Part shown: in pieces, positions 6,838-14,773 of the stretch
How the letters are laid out: each line of letters starts with the position of its first letter
Position numbering within the stretch: the first letter of the stretch is position 1
Source: CAZJRB01 sp964547995
GTDB taxonomy: Bacteria > Planctomycetota > Planctomycetia > Pirellulales > Thermoguttaceae
Direction: 5' to 3'
DNA length: 59,147 nucleotides
Assembly (NCBI GenBank): GCA_964547995.1
Contig: CAZJRB010000031.1
Coordinates: 1-59,147 of the forward strand
Translations under genes and position numbers: made by a program
Notes under the pieces: model-generated
The model's database searches: none
The model's input: the letters and a program-made list of their open reading frames with translations, nothing else
What the model was told of the DNA's origin: nothing

Positions 6838-9714
6838 ATGAAGCTGCTCAGAGGAACGATGATGCGTGTCTTGCGGAAACGCGTTGCGCGGTGCTTGAGG
6901 ATTGGCTTGATGCTGCTGCTGGCGAGTTGGCCGTGCGGCGTCTTCTCCGCCGAGTCGGGGCCGGGGGAGGACCCGTTTGTGCGGGAAACGGACGATCCGT
7001 TTGGGGCCCCGGGTGACGGCTCCGATCCGTCTACACCGGCGAGTGCGGACCCGTTTGGAGATGACGATGCTGCTGCGGATCCGTTTGGAGGCGGCGGTGC
7101 TGCTGTGGACCCGTTTGGAGGTGACGGTGGTGCTGCGGACCCGTTTGGAGGGACAGACGATCCGTTCGTGCTTCCCGTAGACGATTCTGAGCCGTTGCGC
7201 GCCCCAAGTGACAACGTTGACTCGTCTGGGACCCCGGGCGGCGATTCCGATCCGTTCGGGGGCGACGCACTCGAAATCGAACAAGTCATAGAATTCGCCA
7301 AACGCTCGTGTAAGCTCACGCTCTTGGCGAAGCCGTCCGATCGCGGGGCGGCGGGCGCCGAAGCGATGCTTGACCAGCAGGTCGCCGCACAGTTCAACGC
7401 CGTCACGGTCGGCGAGGCCATCGACGTGCTGAAAGACGTCTCTGGGATCAAGGTGACCTTTGATCGGATCGCCCTGGACGAGAGACGAGTCCAAGAGGAC
7501 CTGTGCGTTGCGGTGTTTGCCGGGCGGATCTCCGTCGGCGGGCTGCTCGATGCGATTCTGCTGCCGCACAAGCTGGATTGGGTCGTCGAGGGCGACGGGC
7601 TCCAGATCACCAAAGACGAGCGTGCCCGAGAGTTCAAGACGACGAAGGTCTACCCGTTGGGCGACCTGATCACCCGGCGCGACGCCGACGGTTTCACCAC
7701 CCACGACCGCGAGGGGCTTGTGGAGATCGTTTATACCTTCTTTCCGTACGGAGTAGGCGAGGTGCGCGTCGATCTGTCGAACCGGGAAGCCAGCCTGAGT
7801 GTGACCCACCACCGGCGGTTCCACCGGGAGGTGGTGAAGCTGCTCGACCGGTTGCAGGCCGCGAAGGGACGCCGGCGCTCGCCGATCGGTCCGATCGAAC
7901 GGGCCCTGTCGCAGAAGCTGTCGGTCGATTTCGTGAAGACCCCTTTCTCGGAAACCTTGCGGAAGTTGGCGGAGCAGACCGGTGTCAACATCGCGCTGGA
8001 TCACGACATGCTGGCCGACCTTGGACTCGATGCGAACGAGCGGGTGACGCTTCGCGTCAAGGATTGCTCGCTGCGATCGGTGCTTGAGTTGCTAACGGAC
8101 CAGATTGACAACGGACTCTTGTTGGTCATCTGGGACGAGTCGGTGTTCGTGACGGGCGACAACAAGGAGTCACGGCGAATATGTATGCAACAGAAGGTAT
8201 ATCCGGTCGGCCATATCGTCGCCGTGCGGGGTCCCGACGGGAAGCCCACGCAGGATTTCGAGACGCTGCGGAAGATGATTACCTGTTCGGTCGCGCCGAC
8301 CACCTGGGAAGACATCGGCGGTTGCGGGATGATTTCCTCGGTACCGGTCGGCGGGCTCGATGCAATGATCGTCGTGCAATCGGAGAGTGTGCATCGCGAG
8401 ATCTCCGACATGCTCGCCGCGATGGAGAAGCTACTCCAGGACGGTCGGGACGGCCGGCTGGCCCCTTGCTACGATCTGCCGCCGAAAACGCCGGCAAGGG
8501 AAGCCATCGACAAAGCCCTCAAGCAGAGAGTCACGCAGTTGTTTATCGAGGAGGAGCTTAGCGACGTGGCCGAGCAACTCGGCCGGATGTGCGGCGTCTC
8601 GATCGTGTTGGACCGCAGAGCACTGGAGGACGTAGGCGTTAGCACCGATATGCCGGTCACCGAGGACATCAAGAATCTGCCGCTCCGCGACGCCTTGGTC
8701 CGCATCTTGCGGATGCTCGACCTTACGTACGTTGTCGAAGACGAGCACGTGCTGGTGACGACTCCCGAAGAGTCCGAGATGCGACTGCCCATACGGCTGT
8801 ACCCCATCGGCGACCTGGTTGAAAAACAGGGCGGGGCAAACGAGCCCGATGATGAAGAATACCTTGCGGATCTCATCACCTCGATTATCCGGCCGACGAC
8901 GTGGGACCATGTCGGAGGCCCGGGCAACCTTGCCTGGATGCGAATCGGCGAGGTGCCGATCTTCGGAATCGCACAGACGGAAGAGGTCCACGCGGAGGTG
9001 CTGGGCCTGTTGACCGCCTTACGCAGGATCTCGCAGGAAACCGCTGCGGGCAAGTGGGAACCCGTCTACTTCCCCTACGAACCCACGCCCGAGGAAACAG
9101 CCTTCCAGAAGCTGCTCGAGCAGCAGCTCGCCAGGAAGATTCCGCTCGACTTTCGCAACACGACACTGATCGCCGCGATCGAACAGTCAAGCGATACGAC
9201 CGGCATTCGGATGGAGTTCGACAAGAGGGCCCTCGACGACGTCGGCGTCGGCACGGATGCGCCTGTCTCGTTGCAGGTGCGCGACGTGCCGTTTGAAGAG
9301 GCCTTGGACCGTGTGTTGAAGCAACACAATCTCACCTGGTTCCCGTGTTCCGGGTTGATTCTCGTTACCACGCCGGAAGAGGCCGAATGCCGGCTGGAGA
9401 CGCGGCTCTACCCGGTGCCGGATCTGGTGAAACCTCCCGATGAATCGGCAACCGGCTCCTGCGAACCGGGAACTCCGGTGAGCGAGTTCGACGCACTCAT
9501 CAAGAAGATCGAATCGACCGTTGCTCCCACGACCTGGGACGGGGTAGGCGGCCCCGGCGCAGTGGCGGGCATGTCGTTCGGTCGCGCGCCGGTCCTCGTC
9601 GTCTCGCAGACGTACGATGTCCAGCGCCGGGTGGCAAGATTCCTTGAACCGTTGCGGGCCGAAGCGCGAAAGAACCCCGGTGCGGCCGGTCCTCCCGACG
9701 GCGATTCGAGGTAA
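6838..9714 (+). CDS. Secreted protein with four STN/secretin-like modules and DPF-repeat linker
   Basis: A protein of 958 aa that starts two bases after the TAA of its paralogue; an alternative ATG at 6862 lies just downstream of an AGAGGA box. The leader ends GVFSAE. It differs from its neighbour mainly in the linker (about residues 40-145), which carries eight DPF motifs, four of them in an exact 30-bp DNA period. Four modules follow, starting near residues 170, 355, 555 and 755; modules 3 and 4 keep the canonical TTPEE(S/A)E hinge and the GGPG turn. The end is short and basic. The gene converges with the cytochrome c gene. I infer an envelope protein acting with the two upstream paralogues; no enzyme motif is visible. 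Confidence 0.85.
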   Translation: MKLLRGTMMRVLRKRVARCLRIGLMLLLASWPCGVFSAESGPGEDPFVRETDDPFGAPGDGSDPSTPASADPFGDDDAAADPFGGGGAAVDPFGGDGGAADPFGGTDDPFVLPVDDSEPLRAPSDNVDSSGTPGGDSDPFGGDALEIEQVIEFAKRSCKLTLLAKPSDRGAAGAEAMLDQQVAAQFNAVTVGEAIDVLKDVSGIKVTFDRIALDERRVQEDLCVAVFAGRISVGGLLDAILLPHKLDWVVEGDGLQITKDERAREFKTTKVYPLGDLITRRDADGFTTHDREGLVEIVYTFFPYGVGEVRVDLSNREASLSVTHHRRFHREVVKLLDRLQAAKGRRRSPIGPIERALSQKLSVDFVKTPFSETLRKLAEQTGVNIALDHDMLADLGLDANERVTLRVKDCSLRSVLELLTDQIDNGLLLVIWDESVFVTGDNKESRRICMQQKVYPVGHIVAVRGPDGKPTQDFETLRKMITCSVAPTTWEDIGGCGMISSVPVGGLDAMIVVQSESVHREISDMLAAMEKLLQDGRDGRLAPCYDLPPKTPAREAIDKALKQRVTQLFIEEELSDVAEQLGRMCGVSIVLDRRALEDVGVSTDMPVTEDIKNLPLRDALVRILRMLDLTYVVEDEHVLVTTPEESEMRLPIRLYPIGDLVEKQGGANEPDDEEYLADLITSIIRPTTWDHVGGPGNLAWMRIGEVPIFGIAQTEEVHAEVLGLLTALRRISQETAAGKWEPVYFPYEPTPEETAFQKLLEQQLARKIPLDFRNTTLIAAIEQSSDTTGIRMEFDKRALDDVGVGTDAPVSLQVRDVPFEEALDRVLKQHNLTWFPCSGLILVTTPEEAECRLETRLYPVPDLVKPPDESATGSCEPGTPVSEFDALIKKIESTVAPTTWDGVGGPGAVAGMSFGRAPVLVVSQTYDVQRRVARFLEPLRAEARKNPGAAGPPDGDSR
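7051..7150 (+). repeat. 30-bp tandem repeat inside coding sequence
   Basis: The word CCGTTTGGAG recurs at exactly 7051, 7081, 7111 and 7141, giving a 10-residue protein period (A/V-DPFG plus Gly/Asp/Ala spacer). Confidence 0.9.
7507..7694 (+). repeat. 188-bp block identical to 4529-4716 (copy 2)
   Basis: Second copy of the identical block, in the same reading frame and at the same module position of the adjacent paralogue. Sharp loss of identity at both ends points to recent gene conversion rather than recent whole-gene duplication. Confidence 0.95.
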
Positions 9715-10261
9715 GCCCGCCCTCGACCGCGAGCGCAAGGCTGTGCGGATGATGACAGTCGGTGCAGTTGGGGCGCCGGTCCTTGGGGGGCTTCTTCGGC
9801 CGGATCTCGCCGGGCCGGTCACACTCGTGGCATTCGCCGCAAAACTCGTCGACTTCGTTGGATGGAAAGAGCCGATCGGGCTTCACCTCGTTGTTCTCGT
9901 CGGCAATGTGCCCGTCGCTCGGGCCATGGCATTTCACGCACCCGATCTTTTCCTCTTTGTAGTGGACGCTCAGCACCAACTCGTCTCCCGAGTCGACGTG
10001 ACACCCTTCGCACCCGGCGAAGGGGTTTGCCTCCGGCTCCCCGGGTTCGTCAGCGGGTTTGCCTGCCGAAGCAACGGCCGTAACCGGCTTTTCAGGAGCT
10101 TGTCCGCCCGGCGAAGCAGAAACCGTCTCGGTTGAAGCGGGAGTCGGCTCACCCGATGCTTCATCAGCGCCGGGATCTTGTGCCATGCGGCCACCGGTGA
10201 TCTTCCGGCACGAGGTACACGCGACCGGCAGCAATAGCACCAATATCAAAAGCCCCCGCAC
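9500..10261 (-). CDS. Tetraheme c-type cytochrome, putative lipoprotein
   Basis: About 253 aa. Four CXXCH heme-attachment motifs are visible in order: CEGCH, CVKCH, CGECH and CTDCH, all within about 110 residues, so this is a small multiheme electron carrier outside the cytoplasm. Possible extra His ligands are SVHY and HHPH. The N-terminus has a hydrophobic run (LLILVLLLPVAC) resembling a lipoprotein or signal peptide, then an Ala/Pro/Glu linker. A GTG start at 10261 is chosen because it leaves a short basic end before this run; reading further upstream goes through a dispersed hairpin. The frame has no stop until 9500, so the last 215 bp overlap the convergent module gene, and this Arg-rich tail (no family features) may result from a lost stop or frameshift. 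The heme part is secure; both ends are uncertain. Confidence 0.75.
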   Translation of the reverse strand: MRGLLILVLLLPVACTSCRKITGGRMAQDPGADEASGEPTPASTETVSASPGGQAPEKPVTAVASAGKPADEPGEPEANPFAGCEGCHVDSGDELVLSVHYKEEKIGCVKCHGPSDGHIADENNEVKPDRLFPSNEVDEFCGECHECDRPGEIRPKKPPKDRRPNCTDCHHPHSLALAVEGGLTSNRRREDRPHRGSFALRPATVQGILPPGAGHRTSARRRGPARDRTTCPPLRRGRLPRPRSWEQRSIRSS

Positions 10262-10340
10262 TGTGTGCGGGGGTTCTCGCGACGGTCCGGGTTTCGTTGG
10301 AGATTCAGAGCAAGCCCCCGCGCACAGTGCGTAGGCTTTT
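10248..10340. repeat. Paired GC-rich hairpin element (degenerate copy)
   Basis: The unit AAAGCCCCCGCAC followed by its own complement lies at 10248-10275, and a diverged inverted copy lies at 10312-10340. The same family appears at 19238-19266 and, perfectly paired, at 36927-37018. It separates the aldo/keto reductase stop from the cytochrome start. Confidence 0.8.
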
Positions 10341-10346
10341 GAAGAA

Positions 10347-11387
10347 CTACGCATGCAGCCATCCCTCTTCCAGCCAGGAATTCGGCCGGCACGGGGTGTT
10401 GGCGGCGAGTTTTTCGAGCCGCTCGCGGGCACCGGGCGTCAGCGGCGTCCACGAGGCGCTGAAGTTCTCCTTCACCTGTGCCAAGGTGTGTACGCCGCAC
10501 GTGCAGCAGTCGACGTTCTTGTCCTCCAGCACGAATCGGATCATGTCGCGGGGCAACCCGGCGTCGGCCCCTTCGAGATCTTTCTTTTTCAGCAGCGAAC
10601 CCCGGGCAAACGGCTTGATCGTGACGATGCCCAGGTTCTTCTTCTTCGCGGCCGGAAGGATCTCCTTGGCGGCGCGGTGCCGGACGTTGTACGGCAGGGA
10701 ACAGACGTCGAAGTAGTCGCCGAATTTCTCGAACGCCTCGAGAAAATACGCCGGCGTGAAGTGGCAGCCGAACCCGGTGAACCGGATCTTCCCCTGCTTC
10801 TTCAGCTTGTCCAGCGCCTTGATCGAATGCGACATGTCCCAGTAGCCCGACAGCTTGGTGTCGTTCGCCGTGTTGCAGAGCATCAGCACGTCGATGCGGT
10901 CGGTCTGCCACATTTTCAGCCGGGACTCCGTCCACGCGAAGACCTCCTTGACGTCGTTCTCGACACCCTTCATCTTGTGCGAGACGCGGACGCTGATGAT
11001 GGCGTCGTCCCGGCGTTTCAGCCGTTTCAGCGCCTCGCCCGGGACGAGCGACTCTTCGTGGGGCGTGCAGGAATCGAACCAGTTGACGCCCATCTCCAAG
11101 CCGGCGCGGATCATTTCGGTGGCTTCGTCGATGTTGACCTTGCGGTAGACACCGTTACCGATGGGCACGCGCTTGTAGGCCCAGCTATGGCCGCCGAAAC
11201 CCACTTCGGAGACTTTTAAGCCGGTCTTTCCGAGCGTGCGGTGTCGGACTTTGCCGCCGGAAGCGGCCGGTTCGGCCGCGGCGGCTTCGCTGAGCAACGT
11301 CGCGGCCACGGAGCCGGCAACGGCCTTTTGTCCGACGTCTTGCAGGAAGCGCCGGCGTGACGCTCCGGGTTTGGATGGTTTGGCCAT
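10347..11387 (-). CDS. Tat-exported aldo/keto reductase-family protein, degenerate active site
   Basis: 346 aa. The leader has a twin-arginine motif (RRRFLQ) and an Ala-rich hydrophobic stretch, so export in folded form by Tat is expected. The body follows the aldo/keto reductase barrel: RTLGKTGLKVSEVGFGG, NWFDS, DRIDVLML, GKIRFTGFG, and a C-terminal cofactor region. The usual catalytic tetrad (Asp, Tyr, Lys, His) appears changed: Asp is kept in WFDS, but the Tyr place reads His in 'TPHEES', the Lys strand reads SVRVSHK, and the catalytic His of 'LLH' reads Cys in LMLCNTAN. I infer either altered chemistry or a non-enzymatic binding role. The stop lies close to the cytochrome gene on the same strand, which may link it to periplasmic redox work. 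Confidence 0.85.
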   Translation of the reverse strand: MAKPSKPGASRRRFLQDVGQKAVAGSVAATLLSEAAAAEPAASGGKVRHRTLGKTGLKVSEVGFGGHSWAYKRVPIGNGVYRKVNIDEATEMIRAGLEMGVNWFDSCTPHEESLVPGEALKRLKRRDDAIISVRVSHKMKGVENDVKEVFAWTESRLKMWQTDRIDVLMLCNTANDTKLSGYWDMSHSIKALDKLKKQGKIRFTGFGCHFTPAYFLEAFEKFGDYFDVCSLPYNVRHRAAKEILPAAKKKNLGIVTIKPFARGSLLKKKDLEGADAGLPRDMIRFVLEDKNVDCCTCGVHTLAQVKENFSASWTPLTPGARERLEKLAANTPCRPNSWLEEGWLHA

Positions 11388-11425
11388 TTCCCATGTCCTC
11401 CAAATGCGGTTGTGATCGCAGAAAG

Positions 11426-11929
11426 CTATTCCCGCGTTCTCGGGAACCGGTTTCCCAAGCGGAGGATCGCGAGCACGGTTTCACGGCCGGCCGCCGGCGG
11501 TCCGGCCACGCTCCCCTTGGGCAAATAGATCACCTTGCTGACCAACTTGCCGGCCAGCGCCTGGTCGATCTCCTCCTGGGTGATTTCGACGGTAATGGCA
11601 TTGTGCGCAAGGTACGCCAGGCTCCGCCAGTCGGGCGGAAGGACCTCGAACGTGCCGAACAGCTCGACGCCGTACCGGCCGGGCAATCGGGTGAACTTCA
11701 ACGCGTAGCCGTAGCCCATGCCGAAACTCTGCCGCCCCGGCGCCACCAGCGGCGCCGAATCGTACTGCCCCGGCTTCGTCACGTCCCATTGCACGTACAT
11801 CCCCTCCAGCGCCGCGAACTTCACCTGGGCCCAATGGGCCATGGTGTAGGCCGGAGTCTTGTTGTAACACTGGGCGTTGGCAATCGCCGCCACAAGCAGC
11901 ACACAAGCAGTCGCAATGAGAGTTTTCAT
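11426..11929 (-). CDS. Small secreted protein of unknown function
   Basis: 167 aa. The start at 11929 has a clear GGAGGT box about 5-6 bases upstream and opens a classic signal peptide (basic MK, hydrophobic core, cleavage near ANA-Q). The mature part has aromatic strands (HWAQVKFAALEGMYVQWDV, GYGYALKF) and a helix with TQEEIDQALAGKLVSKVIYLP. I do not recognise the family. It is transcribed in the same direction as the reductase 38 bp downstream. Confidence 0.75.
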   Translation of the reverse strand: MKTLIATACVLLVAAIANAQCYNKTPAYTMAHWAQVKFAALEGMYVQWDVTKPGQYDSAPLVAPGRQSFGMGYGYALKFTRLPGRYGVELFGTFEVLPPDWRSLAYLAHNAITVEITQEEIDQALAGKLVSKVIYLPKGSVAGPPAAGRETVLAILRLGNRFPRTRE

Positions 11930-12129
11930 AGAGCACCTCCCGGTTGTCAATCCTCCCAATCCAGCATACCGGAGTGCAATCAAGAATTCAACCCTCCGGC
12001 TCCCCTTTCTTGGGGGACGCGGACAGGAGACGGCCAGTCACAGTCGCATCGAACTTCTAAAGGAATTCGCCCGCAACCTCAAGGAACAGATTGATGGTGT
12101 TTTTGCCCACTGCCACGAGAGCTAACGGA

Positions 12130-13200
12130 CTACTCCGGCAATGCCCAGATGCGAAGTCGGTCCTCCGAGATTCCCGCGAGCAACGACCCGTCGCTGCTGA
12201 TTGCGATGTCATCTCCCTCGTCGCATTCTGTGGGCAACATCACGCGGTAGTTGATTGCCAGCGTCTTCAAGTTGACTCCAATTGCGCAGTTCGGGTAGTA
12301 CGCCGCCGTGATCCGCTCTGGCCCGAGATGCAGCGACTTCAGCCGTTTCGACCTGTCTATGCCTTTGAGGATGACATCTCGGACACGCCCGGTTTTCGCC
12401 TCAATGATGGAGACACCGGACGGGATCTCGCTTCCGGCATAGATCAACGAGCCGTCTTCACTGAAGACCACCGTTTCGGCGTCGCCCGCGGCGTCTGTCG
12501 AGTACAGTGTTTTCCACGGTCGCAGGTTCCACATCTCCAAGTGATCGTCAACGAACACGGCAATCGACTTGCCATCCGGAGAAAACGTCGGCACTGGCGA
12601 GTAGTCGTAATTGCCCGATTCATACGTCACGATTCTCTGTGACGTCACATCGATGATAGCAATCGCTCCGCTGTCTTCACCTCGCAGACCACAGGCAACG
12701 TACTTGCCGTCCCAACTGTACGCCAAGTCGTTTGCGTCTGCGGTAACGTCCTCGATAAGGTCGATCCGCCCGATCACTCTGCCTCTGGCCACGTCCCAAA
12801 GGAGAATCTCCGATCCAGCCTCTTTCCGTCCCTCTTTTCTTGGTCCGCAACTTGCAACGAACCGTGAGTCCGGCGAGACTTTCGCGCAGTGGCACGGGCC
12901 CGTGTGCTCCTTCTGCCGCCACCGCCACTCATGGTTCTCGATATCCCAGACATGCACCTTCTTATCCCACGTCGAAACAGCCAGCAACCCGTTGTCCTGC
13001 GAGAAGTCGAGCGTCTGGCACCCAGTCCGAAACGATTGGTCAACCAGTATCTCTGCCGTCTTCTCCTTGACGGTAGCTTTCTTCGCGGTCTTCTTGGCAC
13101 CTTTCTTGACAGTTTTCTTCGCGGTCTTCTTCGGGCTCTTCTTGTTGGCCTTGGCCTTCTTGGCAGGTTTCTTCTTCGCTTGCTTCTTCCTGACGGCCAT
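12130..13200 (-). CDS. WD40-type beta-propeller protein with lysine-rich histone-H1-like tail
   Basis: 356 aa. The start at 13200 (MAVRKK) is preferred over an upstream ATG at 13215. Residues about 4-47 consist almost only of Lys, Ala, Thr and Pro in KKxAKK and KKTAKK patterns, like the C-terminal domain of histone H1 and the small H1-like DNA-binding proteins of bacteria. From about residue 58 there are WD-like blades: TLDFSQDNGLLAVSTWDKKVHVWDI, then VSPDSRFVASCG, IAIIDV, FSPDGKSIAVFVDDHLEMWNL, FSEDGSLIYAGS and ISSDGSLLAGISEDRLRIWAL. No signal peptide is seen, so it should be cytoplasmic, possibly bound to the nucleoid or to RNA through the tail. It stands apart from its neighbours by more than 190 bp on each side. 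Confidence 0.85.
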   Translation of the reverse strand: MAVRKKQAKKKPAKKAKANKKSPKKTAKKTVKKGAKKTAKKATVKEKTAEILVDQSFRTGCQTLDFSQDNGLLAVSTWDKKVHVWDIENHEWRWRQKEHTGPCHCAKVSPDSRFVASCGPRKEGRKEAGSEILLWDVARGRVIGRIDLIEDVTADANDLAYSWDGKYVACGLRGEDSGAIAIIDVTSQRIVTYESGNYDYSPVPTFSPDGKSIAVFVDDHLEMWNLRPWKTLYSTDAAGDAETVVFSEDGSLIYAGSEIPSGVSIIEAKTGRVRDVILKGIDRSKRLKSLHLGPERITAAYYPNCAIGVNLKTLAINYRVMLPTECDEGDDIAISSDGSLLAGISEDRLRIWALPE

Positions 13201-13414
13201 AGTCCACCTCGGCAAACCTGTGAATATCTGGTTTTCGGGAGTTTTCCGGATACGGGACGGGATATCCCGACAGGCATCGTCGGCAGTATCCCAGCCCCAA
13301 CTGATTATCTTTCACATAGCCGTTTCCTGTCAAGAGTTCTGTGAATCTCGCTGTCGGGAAGGGGTGCTTATACCAGGAACCCACCCTCCTCGACGATTCC
13401 TTCTCGTCCTTCCC

Positions 13415-14653
13415 TCAGGACTGTCTTTCTCCGCGCTTGGTCCTCTTGACCAGTTCGGCAACCTTCCCTTCATCGACCTCAATCCCCAGCCCCAGGCCGC
13501 TGGGGACTTCGATCTTATCGCCTTTGATCGCAAGCGGTTTGGTCAATACGCTGGCGCCCAGGAACTGCGGGCCGTTCAGCGCGGCCGGCTTCGTAAGCCC
13601 GTACGCACCGTAGAGACCGAGCGTTGCGGCCAGCGAAATGTCGGGGTCGCAAAGGCCGCTGCCGAGCCACTTCAGACCGGCGTCGCGGAGGATCTCGATT
13701 TGGCGTTTGGCCGAGACCAATCCGCCGCACCGAGATGGCTTCATCGCCACCCCGTCGAGCATCTTCAGCCGGATGAACTCCTTCAGCTCGACCGGCGAGA
13801 CGACGCCTTCGTCCATGAAGATCGGCAAGGCCCCCTGCCTTTTGAGTGCCTGATAGCCACTGAGCCGGTTGGGCTTCAGCGGTGCTTCGAGCACGTCGAC
13901 ACCGGCGTCGGCCAGCTTGGGTGCGGCTTCAAGTGCCGTGGCCGGGTCGTAGCCGCCGTTGCCGTCGGCCCAAAGGAATCCGTCCGGGACCAGCTTTCGC
14001 ACGCGGGCGGCCAGTTCGACGTCGAACTTGGGATCGGGCGCGACCTTGATGTTGAAATTCCGGTAGCCGCGTTTCCGGCCGGTCTCGATCAGCTTATCGG
14101 TCTCGTCAATCGTCCGGGCGTTGACGGTCCAACTCAACTCGATCGGCCCGCCGCGCGGCCGTCCCCACATCTCGGCGAGCGACTTGCCCCGAAGCTTCCC
14201 GGCCAGGTCGTGCAGTGCGAGGTCCATGCCCGCCCGGGCGATGGGCATCCCCGTCGTAAAACCCGGCGCCAAGGCCCCGTCCATCGCGGCGTTTGCCCCG
14301 GCGATGTCGGTCGGATCGCGCCCGACGAGCACCGGCGCGAAGTGATCCCGCAAAACGATCTCCGAGGTAGCCAGCGTCTCGTAACTCCAGGTAACGATCG
14401 GCACGCTTTGTCCCCAGCCGACGGTTCCGTCATCGGCGGTTATTTTCACGATGACGGCCGCCCGTCCATACGCTCCGCCCGGCCCGCGGAAAAACTTGAA
14501 GTATCCCACGGTCGGGTACCGCACCGGAAAGAGATCGATTCGATCGATCTTTGGATCGACGTTTTTCGCAGAGGCAACCGCCGCCGATCCCGCGATCGCC
14601 GCGGCGGAGGAAGCAAGAAATCGGCGTCGAGTCACGGTCGGTTGCTTCGACAA
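13415..14653 (-). CDS. Tat-exported mandelate racemase/muconate lactonizing enzyme-family protein
   Basis: 412 aa. A twin-arginine leader (TRRRFLASSAAAIAG) is followed by the enolase-superfamily capping domain (residues about 35-160) and barrel. Metal ligands are visible in the usual order: Asp in WADGNGG, Glu in VLEAPL and Asp in FMDEGV. The barrel strand that normally reads K-x-K reads N-I-K in FNIKVAP, so only one of the two lysines is kept. The late barrel region (GSGLCDPDISLAATLGLYGAYG) is intact. Such proteins abstract a proton alpha to a carboxylate; the substrate cannot be deduced here. It lies downstream of the MoxR gene on the same strand, 120 bp apart. Confidence 0.85.
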   Translation of the reverse strand: MSKQPTVTRRRFLASSAAAIAGSAAVASAKNVDPKIDRIDLFPVRYPTVGYFKFFRGPGGAYGRAAVIVKITADDGTVGWGQSVPIVTWSYETLATSEIVLRDHFAPVLVGRDPTDIAGANAAMDGALAPGFTTGMPIARAGMDLALHDLAGKLRGKSLAEMWGRPRGGPIELSWTVNARTIDETDKLIETGRKRGYRNFNIKVAPDPKFDVELAARVRKLVPDGFLWADGNGGYDPATALEAAPKLADAGVDVLEAPLKPNRLSGYQALKRQGALPIFMDEGVVSPVELKEFIRLKMLDGVAMKPSRCGGLVSAKRQIEILRDAGLKWLGSGLCDPDISLAATLGLYGAYGLTKPAALNGPQFLGASVLTKPLAIKGDKIEVPSGLGLGIEVDEGKVAELVKRTKRGERQS

Positions 14654-14773
14654 GGCAATCCCTCCTCTTCACGAATCATCGGACTATTGCGCGCCGTTTT
14701 GCCCAGCCAGGTGTGGAAGTCACTCAACCGGGACGGGGACATCCGCATCCTGCTTCACCCGACGCAGGGTTTT

